The translations under genes and the position numbers were made by a program. The notes under the pieces were generated by a model. The model had not been told where the DNA came from, ran no database searches, and saw nothing but the letters and a program-made list of their open reading frames with translations. This document shows positions 24,164 through 36,916 of a stretch of DNA of 64,000 nt, one piece after another. This DNA is from Tamarix chinensis (taxonomy: Eukaryota; Streptophyta; Magnoliopsida; Caryophyllales; Tamaricaceae), in NCBI GenBank assembly GCA_030549775.1, contig CM060180.1:86131172-86195171 (forward strand), written 5' to 3'. Within the stretch, counting starts at the first letter, position 1; every line of letters begins with the position of its first letter.

Positions 24164-24204
<41 letters not shown>

Positions 24205-24310
24205 CAATAGTAATAATAATAATGATAATAGTAATAATAATTATATTAATAATACTAATAATAATATTATTAGTGGTAATAATAATAATAATAGTAAGAA
24301 TAATATTAAT
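23940..24310. repeat. AAT microsatellites in LTR B
   Basis: Two main runs of AAT/ATA triplets (about 23940-24075 and 24168-24310), with occasional GAT and AGT units. It is the positional equivalent of 690-1140. Confidence 0.9.
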
Positions 24311-24369
24311 TATGCTACTAAAATAATTAGCACTTATATAATAAAGGTTTAGGGGTTGGGGAGTTTAGA

Positions 24370-25440
24370 GAACTACCTAGGGTGTGGGTGGCACAGGTGG
24401 CGGCGGCGGCGGCGGCGTTGGGGGGAGAAAGAGGGTAGAGAGGTGGTGCAGGGGAAAGGAAGGAAAAGGAGGGATTGGCAAGGGAAATAGAGGGCCTAGG
24501 AGGGTTGGGGAAGTTCCCTTGGTGGTTCTGGGAGGCAGAGGGGGCGCTGGGAGTGGCGGCACGGCGGTGGGCGCCGGTGCGAAGGGTGGCGGGGTTCGAG
24601 GTTCGCTTGGTCGGGAAGGGCACTTCGCGCGCTTGGGGCGGCGTGTGCAGGGTAAATCGAGGGCTGAGGGAGGCTTGGTTGGGTGGAGGGTGCTGCAGGG
24701 AAGGGTTTCGGGGGTGGTTAGGGCGGCGGAGATGGGTGGCGGCGATGGGGCAGCGATATGAAGAGGGGGCGGCGCAAGGAACGGTTTCTGGGTTGGGTCT
24801 TCGAAAAAGCCCGAGGTTGGGCTCGTGGGGGTATTTATAGGCTCGAAATGGGGAGGGGATCGAGAGAGGGGATAGAGGGAGGTACGGTTTGGCGGCGTTT
24901 GGCACGCCGGCCGGCAGGGGGTCGGCGCAGGTCTGCCATGGCAGACCTCTGCGCTGGTCGGGAAAAAGGGAGGAAAAGGTGCGGGTGGCCTAGGGAGTAT
25001 GAGGGTGCAGGTCGGTCGAGAGAGGGTGGCCGGCAGGGCAGAAAAGGGGAGGCGGCGTGCAGGCGGCGCGCAGGCGGCCTGAGCAGGGGGGCGTCGTGTT
25101 GCAGGCTGGCGTCGGGGCTGGCTGGCAGGCGCGAAGGAGGAAGAAGAAGAAAGGGCTGGGCCGGGCGGTTCGCGAGGAAAGAAAAGAAAGAAAAAAAAGG
25201 GGCAGACCGGCGGTTCGGGTGTGGGGAAGGTGCGTTTAAATGAAACGCAGTGCTGCCGATAAAAATGGGTCAAAACGCGGTGTGGCATGGGGCGGAAGGA
25301 GGACCTCGTGCGGTACGGGCTGGGCCGAAGGAAGAAAGGAAGGGAACTGGGCCGCCGGGCTGGCCCAGTTCGGGGAGAAGAAGAAAAAGAAAAAGAAAGG
25401 AAGAAGAAGAAAAAGAAAGAAAGAAAAGGAAAAGGAAAAG
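24370..25440 (-). promoter_or_regulatory. GC-rich block of LTR B with a TATA box (putative promoter)
   Basis: A GC-rich, plus-strand purine-rich block. On the complement CCTATAAATACCCCC (about 24829-24843) is a good TATA box, followed by a pyrimidine-rich leader. The 303-codon minus-strand frame at 24377-25288 is a low-complexity Pro/Ser/Ala run caused by the base skew and is not accepted as a gene. Confidence 0.55.
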
Positions 25441-27852
25441 AGAAAAATACTTATTTTGGGTATTTAAATTAATTAAAATATTTGGGATGTTTAAAAGTAA
25501 TAATATTTAAATAAAATAATATTTAAAATTTTTTTTTTAGGCTTAATTAGGATTTTTGAAAGATTTTCCATAATTTCTATTTTACTTAGTAAAACACCCT
25601 AATTTCTCCAATTAAATTATTTATAAAGTTATTATTAATTTCAAACTATTTTCTCCTTCTTATCTTAAATCAAAATAATTTATTTAGTTAATAATAATTT
25701 TTTTTTAATAAAATGCTTAATTAGCTAAAATACCAAAATTCCTCCTAACTAGAATACTTATAAATCTCTTCTTGATTTTCCTTAATTAAATACCCTTTCA
25801 TTTTAATAAAAGTAATTTATTTAAATAACTTTCTAATAAAACCTCTTTTAAATATAATTTATAAAATTAGGAATTTTCGGGGTATTTCACTCATAGTGCA
25901 GTTAAATCAACGGCTGCTGAAGTTATGAAGTAAAGAAGATCAAGAATAGATCGAGGAGAAGAAGCAAGAAGAATGCGAACGAGAAGGTCGCGCGAGAGAG
26001 AGGGAGAGTCGAGAGAGAGAGCAGAGAGCAAAGAGAATTTCCAGAAGTATCAAAACTTTATTCAGCCAAAAGCGTCGTCGATACATACGGTGGAGGCCAT
26101 ATTTATATGGCGTATACAATACAAGGTAAGCATATAAAATATATCGTAGGCCTATCAACAGCATACACGATTCAGCCCAAAAATACAGCCCAAGAATCAG
26201 CTGGTACACAACAAGGGTTTGACGGGTGATCAAAGGATTAACAACCCAAATACAAGTTTTATATGTCATAATAATACAAGGAATGAATGATACAAATAAT
26301 TTCCATTAGCTAGAAATTAATTTAGCTAATCATGGTTACCAAGGGACGAATAACCCACATTCCAACTAACCCAATTAATTTGGGTCGGGTGGCTGGTCAT
26401 ACAACAAACTTAATCCCCATTAGCCAATTTTGCCGGCGAATGCATCATATGGGATTTTCTAAACATAAAAGAAAATTTCTGCAACAATTCCTCTCAGCAG
26501 CTACAGCAACCTTTGATTCCATTCCCTATGTTTCGCATTAATTTCCTAATCAAGCACACAATAAGAAAAATAATTATAAGCACAAAGTGATTTATAACAA
26601 TTAATAGAATTATTCAAATACAAATTTTGGAGATTCATATCATCTAGCCTAGAAGACCGAAAGACATAGACAAAATACAAACCTGAACATGCATGTAGAA
26701 TATATAGATCGCTACCTAATACCGAATAAATGAGTTGGTGCACTGTCGTATGTACAACAAATTTAACAAATAAATCCTAATCCCCAAATACGTAGTATAT
26801 GGCAAGAAGGAGTCGAACCCACAAGGAATGACGTTTTAATCACTAATTTTGCTATTGATGTTATAAACCCATTGGTACAATTTCATTGATTCCTAACTAA
26901 ATTCAATTATACTAAAGCTTTAACCACGACTTTACAATTAGGGGAGGATTGAATTGATGATGGAATTAAAAAATCATACATTCACATAAAAGAATGATTC
27001 TAAATAGTTTAATGTTGACTTAAGAAATTCAGAATAATAATTTCTATACTTCCTCTCGACCTTAATAAATTGAATATGCTCTCAATTTATTTTTGCATCC
27101 AATTAATAACCTAGGTTACGAACACTAGATTCAATTAATAGTAGCATTATGAACGGGAAGTAGCCAACTACAATCATAATCACAAAAGCTCGGATCATGC
27201 AATTGTACGAATTAATGGTCTTTTTGCTACTACAGACAAATTAATTAACAATTACGGATTAATTTCATTGTCTTAGCAAAGATTAAATTCTAAACCAAAT
27301 AGGTGATCAATCTAATCAGTTCAAGAATCTTAATCTATGATATGGAATCATTCAATTCAGACCATTAATTCAATTAAACATCATGTAGAATCAAACATTG
27401 AAATTATGAAATGATAATTAAGTTATGATTCCATCTTCAATTCATCCTACCCTGTTCTACTTACTCAAATTTCTGCATATTCACAATTCATACATTTATA
27501 CAGAAATATTAAAAATTAATGACAATAACACATTCACAAATTCTATTATTTCAACAATTAGATAACAACGAAAGGATCACGAGTAAAATTGCATAAAAAT
27601 CACTTAAATTCTGCAAAATAGAAATACAGAAATTAACAAAGGAATAGAGAAACTTATCAATTGAAGTGCAGAATGTCAAATCATCAATAGAATTCAAGAA
27701 GATCAAAGATTGGAATTGTGCATTACATGTATATTCTAAAGGAATAAAGGGAGAAAAATACATTCGATCCCTCCTTTCGATATCCCGAACTCTGTTTTAT
27801 ATCCCATTTTTATCAGAAACAAGTTGCGTGGCAGTTATACATTTTTAACTGA

Positions 27853-27985
27853 AAACACGGTCCGTGTTTATGAAACACGGGACCCCCGTGTTTTCTTCCA
27901 ACCGTTCTGCTGACAAAGTTTTACCGACCGCCATTCGGGACTAATAACACGGTCCGTGTTATGGAAACACGGGACCCCCGTGTTT
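27853..27985. repeat. Two tandem double-hairpin units
   Basis: Each unit holds two palindromes. The first is AAACACGG-T-CCGTGTTT at 27853-27869 (a 7-bp-stem version at 27946-27960). The second is AAACACGGG-ACC-CCCGTGTTT at 27873-27893 and again at 27965-27985. The units repeat at about 93 bp. All four are perfect stems of 7-9 bp with loops of 1-3 nt. Confidence 0.9.
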
Positions 27986-28265
27986 TCTTCTCTTGCACTC
28001 AATTCCTTTGAAAGTTTGAGCTTCACTTCTCTTGATATATTTGTTCCTTTTCCAACTTTGCTCTCCTTGATTCGGCATTTCTTGATGTGTTTTCTACTTG
28101 ATTTCTTCTTCTCATTGATTTCTCCTTGAATTTCTTCAATTCTTTTCTTTCCTGTAAAACTTATTCAAAGGAGGAAAACTCGACGAAAAGATTAAATCTA
28201 GTAGAAATTATGAGGGATAAATGATATTTTTAAATACGAAAATAATCAATAAATCTCATCTATCA
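27974..28265 (+). repeat. 292-bp direct repeat, copy 1
   Basis: It matches 28821-29112 over exactly 292 bp, with two differences that I can see (a C/T near 28151 and a C/T near 28240). It begins at the loop of the hairpin at 27965-27985. After 28265 the text continues with 'aataccccc'. Confidence 0.93.
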
Positions 28266-28820
28266 AATACCCCCATACTTGAATTATTGCTTGTCCTCAA
28301 GCAATATCATAACATGCAATGAATACATCAAGAAATGTAAGAGAAACAGATCATGGAATACACAATTTATTAGATTGGAATTATTCATGTACGAAGTTCA
28401 ACTCGGACTGGGACTGAAAAAACTACTTGTAAATCATGAAATATCACTGATAGAAATATTTTTGGATCACATCTTATATCACCTTAAAAACAGTCTTATC
28501 AAATGCTCAAACGGTTTAAGAACGAAAATTATAATAATTAGTATCTCATCATGCAAATTAGATCAAGACTAATGAAATTCAATTTGGTAAATTCTTACTT
28601 TCGGAATGTGGGAACGCTCACTCTTTAGTGTATAGGGTATGATGTGTTTACTCTCAAATCTTCTCCAAATGATAATGATCGCCCATATGTTTGCCATTAT
28701 TCTCAATTCGCCACCACTGAAAAGAACTAAAGTATATAAGAATCAAAAGGTCTTAAATTTGGTTGTAATGGGGCTAGGGTTCTAAGGTGGGATGGAATTT
28801 TGGTATTGTAGCTAGACTCT

Positions 28821-29112
28821 ACCCCCGTGTTTTCTTCTCTTGCACTCAATTCCTTTGAAAGTTTGAGCTTCACTTCTCTTGATATATTTGTTCCTTTTCC
28901 AACTTTGCTCTCCTTGATTCGGCATTTCTTGATGTGTTTTCTACTTGATTTCTTCTTCTCATTGATTTCTCCTTGAATTTCTTCAATTCTTTTCTTTCTT
29001 GTAAAACTTATTCAAAGGAGGAAAACTCGACGAAAAGATTAAATCTAGTAGAAATTATGAGGGATAAATGATATTTTTAAATATGAAAATAATCAATAAA
29101 TCTCATCTATCA
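28821..29112 (+). repeat. 292-bp direct repeat, copy 2
   Basis: Second copy, 555 bp after the first ends. It starts 'acccccgtgttttc' without the left half of the hairpin that precedes copy 1, and ends 'catctatca' before 'tgagtgcac'. Near-identity points to a recent duplication. Confidence 0.93.
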
Positions 29113-29279
29113 TGAGTGCACATGCTTGGCACATTGGTCTCTAACTTCATCAATTCATCAACATTGTATTGATGGCCTCGTGCATAGTCATCGGTGAAAA
29201 ACTACAACGCCCAAGTTTCAATTAATATATAGTTAGTACTTAGGTCAAAAATATATATGCCATGATTCATTAATAGAAA

Positions 29280-32200
29280 AATATGGAAAAGCAGACATAC
29301 ATAGCTTGGATCTATGTTGACCGATATATTCTGGACTATCAAATCCATTACTCTACATACATAGTATCCACAATCATCACTGTTTTGCTGTTGTGGACAC
29401 TATCATATGAATTCAAGTAGCTCTCTAACTATTAGATATTAATTTGAATTAAAACAAAATACAAAATAGTTGGCTTCCTACTTACCATGACAGGCTCATA
29501 TTGAAGATTCTTTGGGTCTGGGACACCATTCTCACCTCTCCTTTGATATGCCATCTATAGTGCCCTAATAAATAGAGTTGGATACACAATATTGAAAGTA
29601 TATATACCTCAAATAATGAAAGTAGAATATATATGTATAAACAAGCTAATGAAGTAAGAAGTGAAAAGTATACTAACATGTCGATAAATTCCTTCCCACC
29701 ACGACGAGCGACTTCAAAAGGCACGTCATAGGTTCAAAGGGAATAAAAAAACATAGACTTTATTAAGATTAGGTCGGACGGCATACAAAACCCAATGTTC
29801 ATTTGCGAGGTGAGGAATGAGATAGAGCTTGTTGTATCCCTCAATCAAAATGTGATCCGCTAAATAGTTTATGTGTCTACCCTCTCTTATTGTACTACCG
29901 TCAGTTATGTAGTATGGGCACATAAACACAATAGAGGACAACATTCCCTCCATCGCAGCATAACTAACTACCAACCTATGGACGACAATAACAATGCATA
30001 TTTGTTATTAACTCATATAAGAGGTCATAAAAATTTCAATTATAGAAGAGTACTAAAATCTCAAGTATGAAATAATACTTACGTGACATAAATGGCAACA
30101 CATATGGTTGACATCCATTCCTAGTTATTAATGTCGCTTATGTCAACCATCGATATCATGTAAGTAGCATCATCCCTTTCAACATACTTAGGACGACAAT
30201 TAATAAAAATATAATTGTCCTAAGGTAGTTTTGGGCATAAAAATACAATAAAGCTAATGCTGGTGGAGGTTGGCTTATTTCTGAAGAAGAAATCTTTTGT
30301 GGGAAAACTGATTTTTCAGATTTAGCTCTATTTCCTTTAGCAACGCCCTCTTTTGTGTTGCTCGTTCTACTAGTACCTCACTTGGTTTTACTAGTAGGAG
30401 AAGCTTCTTCTTTGATTTCCTTTTTGATTCCTTAATTGATAATAATAAACAAAATATGTATTGAACATATATATATGAAAAAGGTATAAACAGTGCAACT
30501 ACTAAACAAGGTCTAATAAAGATGTCAAATGTTAATACCACTTCAGTAGTGAGACGTATTTGATCCGCAGGCCAAGGCACAAAGCTTCCATGAGCTTTTA
30601 GCATTGTGGCTGCCTCATCGCCCTCTTTATAACAAGGAAAGGGCACACTGTCAATGATTGGAGTGTCAATACTCACCAACCTTGTATTTAGGGCTAAGTT
30701 GTACCCGTGGACTGTTTGCGTTTGGGTACTGTGACTGATGCAGACCCTTCCTTTCACCAAAAGAGTTGAAAGGTCATTCTCTAACAAGTCACATTTATGC
30801 AAACCCTAAACAAAAATATTACACATTATTTATTATTTATTGCACCGAATACATTTAATAACAATTTATAGTTTGTAATACTTACCTCAGGAAGAGAAGA
30901 AAGACATGCATCAGCTTCACAACTATCTCTAATGCTATTTACATTAGGTATGTGAAACTGATCATGGTCGACTGAATTGGATGGCTTATACCCTTGAGAT
31001 TTAATAAATGACAACTCTTGCTCCATTGTTGCCATATATTCAAATTCCACGTTCAATTTCTGGGTGAGGATGGCGACTTGCTCATTAGTGCTACGAGAAC
31101 CACGAGATCGACCACATATGATCGTTATCATAACACGTAATCTAAGACCCCTATGTTTTCCAGGGTGTTCTACAATTCCTGTAGCCTAGGACACAATATT
31201 ATATTGGTCGACCCCCTTCTCACCATCTGATGCTTGAAGTTCATCCTATAATGTATATAATATTTGTTAATTTAGCTTATAGGAATAAGCATAATATAAA
31301 ATTTTTCTAAAAGAAAACTAAGTAGGGTTATAGATATCTATAAACTTATAATTTTTGTGGTTGCAACATCTACATCTTCAATAATATATCCATCTCTTGT
31401 TGTTCTAGCCTTCTTCCATAATGTACCAATATTGATGGATGAGGTACATGGGTCCAAGTCTTGGGCTACGAGCTATAAATCAAAAAATATTCTTATAATA
31501 TACCAATATTATAAAATTCGTCAATACATGTAAATAGATAAATCACAAAATGCATACCCTTTATGAACCATATTATGTTGGTATTTATTCTGCTTCACAA
31601 TCTCTTTATTTTTGGCACTTTTTTCCTATGTGGCAAGCTAAAACATAGTCACATAGTTATTTCAATATTATGCACAATATTAAGATCAATACAAAAAGTT
31701 AAATTGTTATCTAACAAATACCTTAAAATTTCCCATAAGATGATATGCAATAAATTAGTTCCAACTTTTTTTATCGATGAAACCGTATCGTTTGGGTGAA
31801 TTCTGCCGTAGAGAACCATCCCTCTTTCTGTACATTTTTCTATTAGCTAAATATGACCTAAATATTCTTAGATGCTCCCCACAATGTCTAAGAAGTCATT
31901 TCTTCCTACTATTTGGAATATTAAAAACTCTCTGCAAAATAAGACATATAAATGTATACCAATGTTAATGTATTAAAATTAATAACATTTGACATACAAA
32001 AATGATTACATAAAATATCAAATTTACCGTGATTTTCTTCCAAATATGCTCCTTATGACCCTTTGGAACCTTCTTCCAATTATTATAGGAGATAGGAACA
32101 CGGTTACAGGTCACAAGTAAAATGTAAGTCAAGAACATGTCTGCGTAAGGGCCAATGGGAAGATTGTAAGTACTCCATCCCAACTTGACCAATTCTCCTT

Positions 32201-32309
32201 TATTCCTCATATATGTGATGATTCTCATAATCTTAGGTCCTCTTTTCCCTTCTTCATCACTACTATCCCTATAAATATTTTTGTTGGTTATATCTCTACA
32301 AAAAATCAA
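29280..32309 (-). pseudogene. CACTA second gene: DUF8039 and Ulp1-like cysteine protease remnant
   Basis: Minus-strand exon remnants downstream of TNP2, where many plant CACTA elements carry a gene with a Ulp1-type (C48) peptidase. Visible parts: about 32309-32019 (plant-transposase-like, with GKRGPKIMRI); 31131-30890, ending CCTGAG before a GTAAGT donor; about 30807-30540, starting after a TTTAG acceptor, DUF8039-like (HGYNLALNTRLVSIDTP, AHGSFVPWP); 30432-30275; then the Ulp1 region, with catalytic His in HWVLYAV (29974-29726) and Cys in DDCGYYVCRVMD (about 29383-29345, Cys codon 29372-29370). The Asp expected after VYVF reads as FLFPLN, so the triad is probably incomplete. Several stops are present (for example near 30132). 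Splice signals survive better than the frame. Confidence 0.75.
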
Positions 32310-32620
32310 TAAATAAATTATGTTAGAACGTTATGTATTGAGCATAATGTACCATTATATTATCGATACAATAAATATCCTATCATAATGGTCAACAAAT
32401 GCATTTAAAAAAACCAGCACACATATCATATGTTACAATATTATTACCATCATTGCCTTCTTTTCCTTCTTTTTTTCACCTTGTTTTCGGATTAGTTTAA
32501 GGATCTGATACATATATTACTTCACGATGATCATCCCTGACATATATTTCCTCCTCATTAATTTTATTGTTATCATAGTTCAATAATTGAGTTGCTTGCA
32601 TAGCTGAGACACTCTTTATT

Positions 32621-35600
32621 CTAATTGGCATCATTTTTATCATCACATTCATTAGCATTTCTTTTCTTCATAAATAGTACCACAGACCATCTGTTATCAG
32701 TAGGATTAGTGACATAGAATACTTGTGTCACTTGTGATGCTAAGATGAATGGGTCTTGTTTATGCCTTACTCTATTAAGATCTATTAATGTGAATCCATC
32801 TTCATATCTAACCCCATAGCTATTATCAACCCATCTGCAGCCGAATACAAGGACTTTAAAGACAGTGTAATTTAACTCCCATATATGTTCAATCACACCA
32901 TAATAATTCATATCTGAATAAGTTGTATTTTTGTCTTTTGCACTAGCAACATGCATTGCCTCAGCCACTAAAGTCACCCCACTATTCTGCATTGTACTTT
33001 TCTCATCTTGTTCTTTTGTATAAAAGTGTAACCATTTATCACATAATTGGTATATTGAAAAACTTCATAACAAGGTTTCTGAGACAACCAATGTAGGGGT
33101 TTGGAAATTAAAGTTGGAGAATGTCCGATGAGTGGAATGATGAGATCTCTTATCCAATTGATAAAGGAGAGATTATATTTATCGATAATCCATTTCTCAA
33201 TCTTTGATGGATTTTCAATCCATAAAGAAATCATATGCTCTTCAATGTATGGTTGAACATCATCACTATTGTGTAATACATATAGATGTGTGCTTTACGA
33301 AACATGTCAGGGTCTACACGCCCAAACTATTTGCCCCTAATACCCTGTCCTTCAATTTTGCCTGCATGTCGAGACTTAGGAATACCAAGAGCTTCAATAT
33401 TTGACAAGTACTTTGTGCAAAACTCAATTGCCTCTTCCATAAGGTAACTCTCAATAATACATCCTTCTAGCCAATATCGATTCTTCACATAACATTTTAT
33501 CAACTTCATAAACCGTTCAAAGGGGTACATCTAATGCCCATGAATAGGTCCTAACATTTTTATCTCATAAACTAAATGAACGGTTAGATATACCATAATG
33601 TCAAAGAATGAAGGTAGAAAATACATTTCAATCTGGCCCAAAGTAATCACAATCCCTCTTTACAAAGTGTCCAAACTATCATAATGTATGACTTTAGAGC
33701 AGACGACATTAAAAAACCAACAAAGCCTCGTGATAGTAATTTGAACACATTTTGGAAAAATTCCATGTATAGCTATCGGCAACAAGTGCTGCATCAAAAT
33801 ATGACAATTATGAGACTTCATGTTAATTAATTTCAACTCTTTCATCGACACGAGCATTCTGACATTTGAAGAATAGCCTTCCAGAACCTTAACACTATAA
33901 AAGAATTCACAAAATGAAATTTTCTCTTTTTTGGAAAGAGTATGGCACGCCAGTGGTAAATATGTTCTTCTTCCGTTGTCTCGCGGTGCTAGTTCTCATC
34001 TAATACCCATTTATTCCATATCTATTCGAGAATTGATGCCATCTTTAGTCTTGCATGGAACATTAAATAATGTACAAACACGACTGTCCCATATATTTTT
34101 CTCAATATGCATCACATTAAGGGCATGTCTCACGTACAAAGATTCCCAATAAGGAAGGTGGAAGAATATTGACATCTTCTTCCACCCAACTGACCGAGGC
34201 TTATCTTTATTCTTCTTCCAAAACCTGACACTCAAATGTTTCATCTTCAGCCACACTTGTCGACCCGTCAACCGGATTAGTGCCTGCCTTTCTTCTCGGA
34301 ATCCATTGAACGCTTTTCGTTGCCTACGATAATGATAATTCTTCGATAAAAAACCTACGATGCCCATGGAACACAATCTTTCAGCCATGTGTCAGCTGAA
34401 CAAATGAAGTATTCTCCTCACATATCAGACATGCATAATGGCCTTTCACACTATAACCTAACAAGTTGCCATACACTAGAAAATCATTTATAGTACAGAA
34501 TAACATTGCTCTCAAAGTGAAATTTTTTTCACTATATGCATCAAATACTTCAACGCCCATGTCCCATAAGAACTTCAAATCATCAATCAAAGGTGCCAAA
34601 TAAATATCAATATCATTCCCAAGTTAGTTTGGCCCCGAAATGAGTAAAGACAGCATCATATACTTGTGTTTCATATAGAACCACAGAGGTAGATTGTATA
34701 TAACTAAAATCAAGTGCCATAAACTGTAGGTACCTTGATTGTGCGAATTTATTCTATCCGCAAAAAGCGCAAGGCGCACATTTCTTGCTTCTTTACCGAA
34801 TTCAGGAAACAAGCCATCAATCGTCATCCATTGTGGAGAGTCAGATGGATGTCTAAGAAGCTCGTCATCTATCTTCTCATCAACTTGGTATTATAGGAAA
34901 ATACCATAACACCTTAGCGGGCAACTTGTTCCTCTTGTATTGTGGTGCTTTGCATTCAGGATTAGGACAACTATCCAAAGATGCATTGTCATTGCGATAT
35001 AAAATACAATCATTAGGGCATGCATGTATCTTCTCATAACTCATGCCCATAGAGGATAGAATCTTCTTCGCTTCATAGGTATGATCAGGTAGAACGTTGT
35101 CATTAGGAAGCATATCCTTCACAAGTGAAAATAATTCTGTGAAACTCTTATCACTCCATCCGTTACATGCTTTTAAGTTATATAACCTTAAAGTAGTGGA
35201 TAATCGTGTAAATGTCTTACAATTACCATACAAAGGTTTCTCTGAGTCATTCAATAACTTCTTGAACATTTTTGGACAATCCCAAACACTTTCCTCAACC
35301 TTTTGAGTCATCTCCTCTAACGAATGTCCCTCATAGTTATCAAATAATGATCCACTACTATCCCTCCTAACATCATCATTATCGTATTTAGACTTTGTTT
35401 TCCCATACCATATCCAACAAGTGTAACTTATATCAATTCAATACACAAACAAATGATCTCTCAAATCATTAGCATTGACACGCTGAATATAAGCACACTT
35501 CAAACAACAACATATTATTCTACTTGAGTCCCGAGCATGTTCAACTGCAAACTTGATGAAAAACTCCACTCCTTCGCTATATTCTCTAGGTAGATGATTT

Positions 35601-35623
35601 GTAGACAACCATTTCTGATCCAT
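32621..35623 (-). pseudogene. CACTA TNP2-type transposase, broken
   Basis: Minus-strand domains in order: Transpos_assoc (35623-35441, MDQKWLSTNHLP start, then SYTCWIWYGK); TNP2/Transposase_21 (35311-34880 KVEESVWDCP; 34827-34381 MTIDGLFPEFGKEARNVRLA, NLPLWFYMKHKYMMLSLLIS; 34388-34011 YRRQRKAFNGFREE, LNVMHIEKN); DUF4218 (33857-33327, MYPFERFMKLIKCYVKNRYW); and DUF4216 (32992-32621, GCRWVDNSYGVRYEDGFTLI). This is the canonical order for plant CACTA transposases, which bind the element ends and catalyse excision. Breaks: an in-frame TGA at 35438-35440; a frameshift and deletion at 34880-34850; an in-frame TAA at 34624-34626; a frameshift at about 34385; more between 34011 and 33860. It cannot make a working transposase. 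Confidence 0.9.
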
Positions 35624-35742
35624 AGTTTTTCAATCTAGATATATCCCACCTGAAAGTAATTATTAAAAATCAATTGAATTATAAGTTTATAATTTGCAAA
35701 TTACTCATGCTTAGAAAGAATTAATCTCAAATGTATCATGTT

Positions 35743-35745
<3 letters not shown>

Positions 35746-35778
<33 letters not shown>

Positions 35779-35846
35779 GGAATCATGCTAACATGTTTCC
35801 AAAAAGATATTAATACTGATCAATGAAACTGCTCATACTTATAAAG

Positions 35847-35886
<40 letters not shown>

Positions 35887-36773
35887 CATACGTAGCAAAA
35901 CATTGTACAATAGTTCAAATTACAAAAGATATACATACTATAGGATTTAAGCAATAACAGCACTATATACATCAAAAGGTTGCTACAACCCAAATACCTA
36001 AAAAACAAAAACTTATATCCCTAAAACTAAATCCCTCGGTAGCCTCGTCGAGCCCGACTAAAAACTATAACTCTGAAAGTCCACTCATCATGATATATCA
36101 TCTAATCCTTGACATCATCGCAAGAGAGTCTACTCATGGATACTCTAGGGTAACCGGGGTGGATACTCCGAGGCAAGCTATGATGAAACCTCCACTCATC
36201 ATCCATGACCGTTAGTTCTCTCAATATCCTATCATACTCTTTTGCAAGCACCTCACCCTAAATAAATCTCGGGTGTGGTTCATCAGCATGGTAGACAAAC
36301 CACTACAAAAAAATAGACGTAGCCAACGCCCATGGCTCTATCTAAGGCAGGGTCAACAAAAGATGATACGATCTGAAATGGAAGGGGTGATAGGATGAGC
36401 CACTCGCGTACAAATGACATAGTTCATCACATAACCATATCATATGTGTCTGTACATCTGTATATGGCGCCATACGAAAATATGGTGGAGGGTATGTCAT
36501 CTTACTACCTACAAATGAGAACCACTAAATCTTATCATCAAGGTTTTTCTCAAAAGGATCTAAATTACAGAATATGTAAACTGATCGTCAACTAGCTAGA
36601 TAATACATAAATATATTCTAACAGATCTTAACCAACTATATAAAGCTAACGACATCAAACTATTTAAAATAAGGACATAATCTTTAGTTATATATTTAAC
36701 AAACTGGTTGAACATCAAACTATCATCAAATCGTTCAAGCTACGCATAGTAAAATCAAGTAGATATTAATAAG

Positions 36774-36812
<39 letters not shown>

Positions 36813-36850
36813 AAACCTAGCTACCTATAATTAAACCCTAATAAATCCTA

Positions 36851-36916
<66 letters not shown>

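Larger units (their letters stand above)
21515..25889 (-). mobile_element. Solo LTR, family B, 4375 bp, TSD CTCAT
   Basis: It starts TGTAACACCCCC at 21515, ends GGGGTATTTCA at 25889, and has perfect 5-bp duplications CTCAT (21510-21514 and 25890-25894). Contents in order: the shared 'accgccacacttagtacca' end, six hairpin motifs (22231-22545), a CCCTA-rich segment, AAT microsatellites (23940-24310), a GC-rich purine-skewed block (24370-25440) and an AT-rich tail. A TATA box on the complement (CCTATAAATACCCCC, about 24829-24843) puts transcription on the minus strand. There is no internal coding region, so it is a solo LTR. It is the only complete copy of family B in the window and defines the order used to read 1-2610. 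Confidence 0.93.
21390..26759 (-). repeat. Copia-like LTR fragment, split by the solo LTR at 21515-25889
   Basis: Joining 21390-21514 to 25895-26759 gives an LTR-like sequence on the minus strand. It has a probable start TGTTGTACATACG near 26759, a TATA box within CCATATAAATATGG at about 26097-26110, an AATAAAG signal downstream near 26055, then a CT-rich leader (26035-25940). Below about 21380 a mutated primer-site-like word (TGGGATGTAGAGC) may mark the LTR end. No target duplication was confirmed, so the limits are approximate and the copia label is tentative. Confidence 0.45.
26760..29112. repeat. Repeat-rich, probably transposon-derived segment within the CACTA element
   Basis: No coding region is recognised. 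Near 26796-26830 it has 'gcaagaaggagtcgaaccc', and near 28265-28310 'gcttgtcctcaagca'; phrases of this kind are common in dispersed plant repeats. It contains two paired hairpin units (27853-27893 and 27946-27985) and an almost perfect 292-bp direct repeat (27974-28265 and 28821-29112). Small frames of 60-97 codons here lack any family signature. Confidence 0.5.

Noticed and set aside
24377..25288. 303-codon minus-strand open frame, Pro/Ser/Ala-rich
   Set aside because: It lies in the purine-skewed GC block of a solo LTR. The pyrimidine-rich strand rarely forms stop codons, several frames are open at once, and no domain or codon bias supports a protein.
28279..28572. 97-codon plus-strand frame
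   Set aside because: Sits between two copies of a transposon-like repeat; no recognisable domain.
36301..36324. A second CACTA element nested in the first
   Set aside because: Only one end-like motif and no partner end or TSD; kept as a low-confidence motif.
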